A stretch of 64,000 nucleotides of DNA, from assembly GCA_017399905.1 (NCBI GenBank), contig JAFQAR010000043.1, positions 124,001-188,000 of the forward strand. The letters are read 5' to 3'. Below the pieces are notes generated by a model. The model searched no databases. It was not told where the DNA came from and saw nothing but the letters and a program-made list of their open reading frames with translations. Positions 62,321 through 64,000 of this stretch are shown piece after piece (positions within the stretch are counted from its first letter, which is position 1; each line of letters opens with the position of its first letter). This stretch comes from Bacteroidales bacterium. Its GTDB lineage: Bacteria > Bacteroidota > Bacteroidia > Bacteroidales > UBA932. The position numbers and the translations under genes are program-made.

Positions 62321-63388
62321 CTATACAATAATCGATCTGACTTCCTCCATCGTAAGCCCGGTCGTGCGTGCTACGTCCTCCAGGCTCATTCCTGCAGCGA
62401 TGAGATTCTGCGCTATCGCTACCGCCTTGTTTCGCTCGCCAACTTGCACGCCTTCTTCTCGACCCTCTGCTTTGCCTTCTGCTTTTCCTTCTTCTCTTCC
62501 CTTCACAAAACCTTCTTCTCTTCCTTCTTCTCTACCTCGTTCCAACCCTTCGGCCAGCCCGGTGGCATGTCCTCGCATTTCGGCTTCCTCGACAGCCGTG
62601 TGAATGATGTTGTTGAAATCGCCCATGTTCTCAAGTGAATTTTTGTACTGTTTCAGTTCTTCCGGCGTAAAATTACCAATTTTCGCCAGCAAAAACAAAC
62701 GGGTGAACAGCGGATCGCTGAATTCATGCGGAATCTCAACCATTTCATGCATGTGCTTCAGAAGGTACATCCATTTGTCGAAGACGGTGTCGAGTTCCCA
62801 GATGCGTTTGTTGAAACGGCCGAGCTCGAGAAAGACGAACCGCAGCGTGTCGGTCATCTCCTCGTGGTTCGAGTCCTCGCGTAGACGGTACGATGAGCGG
62901 CATCTGTCATCCGGCCAGGTCTCCTCGTGGCTGAACCGGAAGTTCAGGATGGCGATGACGGTGACAGGCTTGAGGTCGTAGTCCCAGTCGAACCGGGCGT
63001 CCTCCTTTCCCGCCGCAATGTCCTTGACGTATTTCTCGCGGGCATCCCGCCCCTGTTCGTTGATCGGGTACGTCGTGTAGTAGATCGCCCTTTTGCGGAA
63101 ATGCTTCTGCCGTCCACGCTGCATCTCGATGATAAACGTCTTTCCGTCACTGCATTTGCATGAGATGTCGAATATCGATTTGCGGTCATCCTCCGTCTCG
63201 CCGAGGTGCTCGGTCGGGATGAAATCGACATCCACGATATCCGAATCTTCCAGAAGCATGTTCAGGAATCCTATAAGGACGTCCTTGTTCGCCTCGCTTC
63301 CGAAAAGTCTTTTGAACATGAAGTCGCAGAGCAGTTCCGCATACTGCTGCCGGCCTTTTCTTTCAGTCTTGCCTTCCTTTACAGTCAT
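62321..63388 (-). CDS. Rpn family PD-(D/E)XK nuclease / putative transposase (2)
   Basis: 355 residues. Nuclease domain: YAELLCDFMFKRLFGSEANKDVLIGFLNMLLEDSD, catalytic pattern SIFDISCKCSDGKTFIIEMQRG, HFRKRAIYYTTYPINEQG. Middle segment GDFNNIIHTAVEEAEMRGHATGLAEG, then GREEGREEG / GREEGKAEGKAEG repeats and a C-terminal helix pair (MSLEDVARTTGLTMEEVRSIIV) similar to the left paralogue. It is a distinct paralogue, not a copy, of 31363-32376, and both genes point into the segment they flank. Its start is 30 bp from the outer inverted repeat, whose end may supply the promoter (GAACTTTG). Confidence 0.88.
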   Translation of the reverse strand: MTVKEGKTERKGRQQYAELLCDFMFKRLFGSEANKDVLIGFLNMLLEDSDIVDVDFIPTEHLGETEDDRKSIFDISCKCSDGKTFIIEMQRGRQKHFRKRAIYYTTYPINEQGRDAREKYVKDIAAGKEDARFDWDYDLKPVTVIAILNFRFSHEETWPDDRCRSSYRLREDSNHEEMTDTLRFVFLELGRFNKRIWELDTVFDKWMYLLKHMHEMVEIPHEFSDPLFTRLFLLAKIGNFTPEELKQYKNSLENMGDFNNIIHTAVEEAEMRGHATGLAEGLERGREEGREEGFVKGREEGKAEGKAEGREEGVQVGERNKAVAIAQNLIAAGMSLEDVARTTGLTMEEVRSIIV

Positions 63389-63417
63389 GTGTGGTTCCTT
63401 TATGGTTTACTTATGCC

Positions 63418-63712
63418 GCAAAGTTCGGAAGCATTATCCGTGTAACGAAAAAATATACGGCTAATTGCGGAAAACGGACTCCGAAGGTGTTGGAAGGGCG
63501 ATGGTGGGACGGAAATTTATCGGATTTTTATAAAAAATCGGATAAATTTATGGCAGAGTGGGTATGTAACTGCCGGGAGGTGGAGTTAGTTGACATGAAG
63601 CGTGGTAAGCAACCGGCTGCGAATCAGCGAATTGGTGGGAGATGCGTGCCGCCAAAGGGGAGCACGTGGCAACCAGCAAAGCTCTGAGAGTCAGGTGGTT
63701 AGATGCCACCCA
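63418..63712 (-). repeat. ~290-bp outer inverted repeat, right copy
   Basis: Reverse complement matches 29998-30289. On the minus strand it has the order GACTCTCAGAGCTTTGCTGG, hairpin CACGTGCTCCCCTTTGGCGG, TTGCTTACCACG, palindrome around TTTATAAAAATCC, and GCTTCCGAACTTTGC as the last bases before the Rpn gene. Confidence 0.85.
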
Positions 63713-63789
63713 TACGTCGCACAGGTGGCACTCTGATCTTCCCCCAATTCTTTAATAATGCATGAAAGCAATAAATAGAAATGTAAAAC

Positions 63790-63820
63790 TTGCCGATATC
63801 GGCAAAAATAGGTATATTTG
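63790..63820 (+). promoter_or_regulatory. Promoter with palindromic operator TTGCCGATATCGGCAA
   Basis: Perfect 16-bp palindrome at 63790-63805. Its first TTG serves as the -33 element; TATATTTG (63813-63820) follows. A second half-like site TTGCCGATAGCA lies at 63842-63853, just before the ATG. Binding by the encoded helix-turn-helix protein would shut its own promoter. Confidence 0.75.
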
Positions 63821-63860
63821 CAATGCTTTTTGGCTCAAACCTTGCCGATAGCATTGCATT

Positions 63861-64000
63861 ATGAAGTATATCTCAGTATCTGAATTTGCTGCCAGACATG
63901 GCATCTCGGAAAGAACGGCAAGAAATTATTGCAGTGTAGGAAAGATAGACGGAGCATATATCGTCGGAAAGACATGGAACATCCCTGCGGAAGCCGGTCT
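63861..64000 (+). CDS. Helix-turn-helix protein, N-terminal fragment
   Basis: The first 46 codons only; the gene runs off the window. MKYISVSEFAARHGISERTA followed by RNYCSVGKIDGAYIVGKTWNIPAEAG is an excisionase/MerR-like winged helix with the typical W-x-I-P end. In Bacteroidota this type of domain is often the N-terminus of a larger protein such as a Fic-domain protein, or stands alone as a regulator; which one cannot be told here. Autoregulation through the palindrome upstream is likely. Confidence 0.7.
   Translation, partial: MKYISVSEFAARHGISERTARNYCSVGKIDGAYIVGKTWNIPAEAG

Overview
The window is a chromosomal stretch of a Bacteroidales-type bacterium (phylum Bacteroidota). Evidence: a SusC/SusD pair with a hybrid two-component regulator, promoters of the form TTG/TTTG - about 20 nt - TAnnTTTG, lipoproteins with acidic residues just after the lipobox Cys (the kind of signal that directs Bacteroidota lipoproteins to the cell surface), and many short genes of fimbrillin type. 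The genus cannot be fixed from sequence reading alone; a gut or rumen fibre degrader is likely.

Layout. (1) 1-3.4 kb: end of a capsule/exopolysaccharide locus (Wza-like export protein, Wzc-like tyrosine kinase with a (GY)12 tail, outer-membrane barrel). (2) 3.4-8.1 kb: repeat-rich DNA, a GNAT-type toxin-antitoxin remnant, a nitroreductase, a REP-RAYT-REP element sitting in a duplicated gene junction, and a superoxide dismutase-rubredoxin fusion. (3) 8.1-25.8 kb: a polysaccharide utilization locus for acetylated beta-(gluco)mannan: HTCS regulator, SusC, SusD, a 2-epimerase-glycosidase fusion, a GH9-type enzyme, and a convergent operon of SGNH esterase, GH26 mannanase and Esterase-D-type esterase. 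(4) 26-29.4 kb: outer-membrane barrel, sugar permease and ROK sugar kinase, probably the cytoplasmic end of hexose use. (5) 29.4-36.2 kb: repeats, a HigBA-type toxin-antitoxin pair, an Rpn/PD-(D/E)XK transposase-family gene, then an AT-rich patch with a SIR2-P-loop ATPase (defence-like) and an unknown two-gene pair.

(6) 36.2-62.1 kb is the most unusual part. Two convergent operons encode ten large lipoproteins. Each has a lipoprotein signal, an N-terminal fimbrillin-like module and one of three C-terminal domains: CotH-type kinase (four), endonuclease/exonuclease/phosphatase fold (four), or a PI-PLC-like barrel that has lost its catalytic histidines (two, one opening each operon). The same N-terminal modules occur on different C-terminal domains, so parts have been shuffled. 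Four micro-genes of 41-69 codons with a shared EG-x-x-C/G-A-S motif precede members of the set. Both operons start from the same upstream region, present as an inverted repeat at about 36.25-36.65 kb and 61.49-62.08 kb, and they end against each other at two terminators near 48.2-48.4 kb.

(7) 62.3-64 kb: a second Rpn-family gene facing inward, a second inverted copy of a ~290-bp repeat seen at 30.0-30.3 kb, and the start of a helix-turn-helix protein with a clear palindromic operator. The outer repeats and Rpn genes bracket the whole 33-kb accessory segment. No tRNA, rRNA or CRISPR array was seen.
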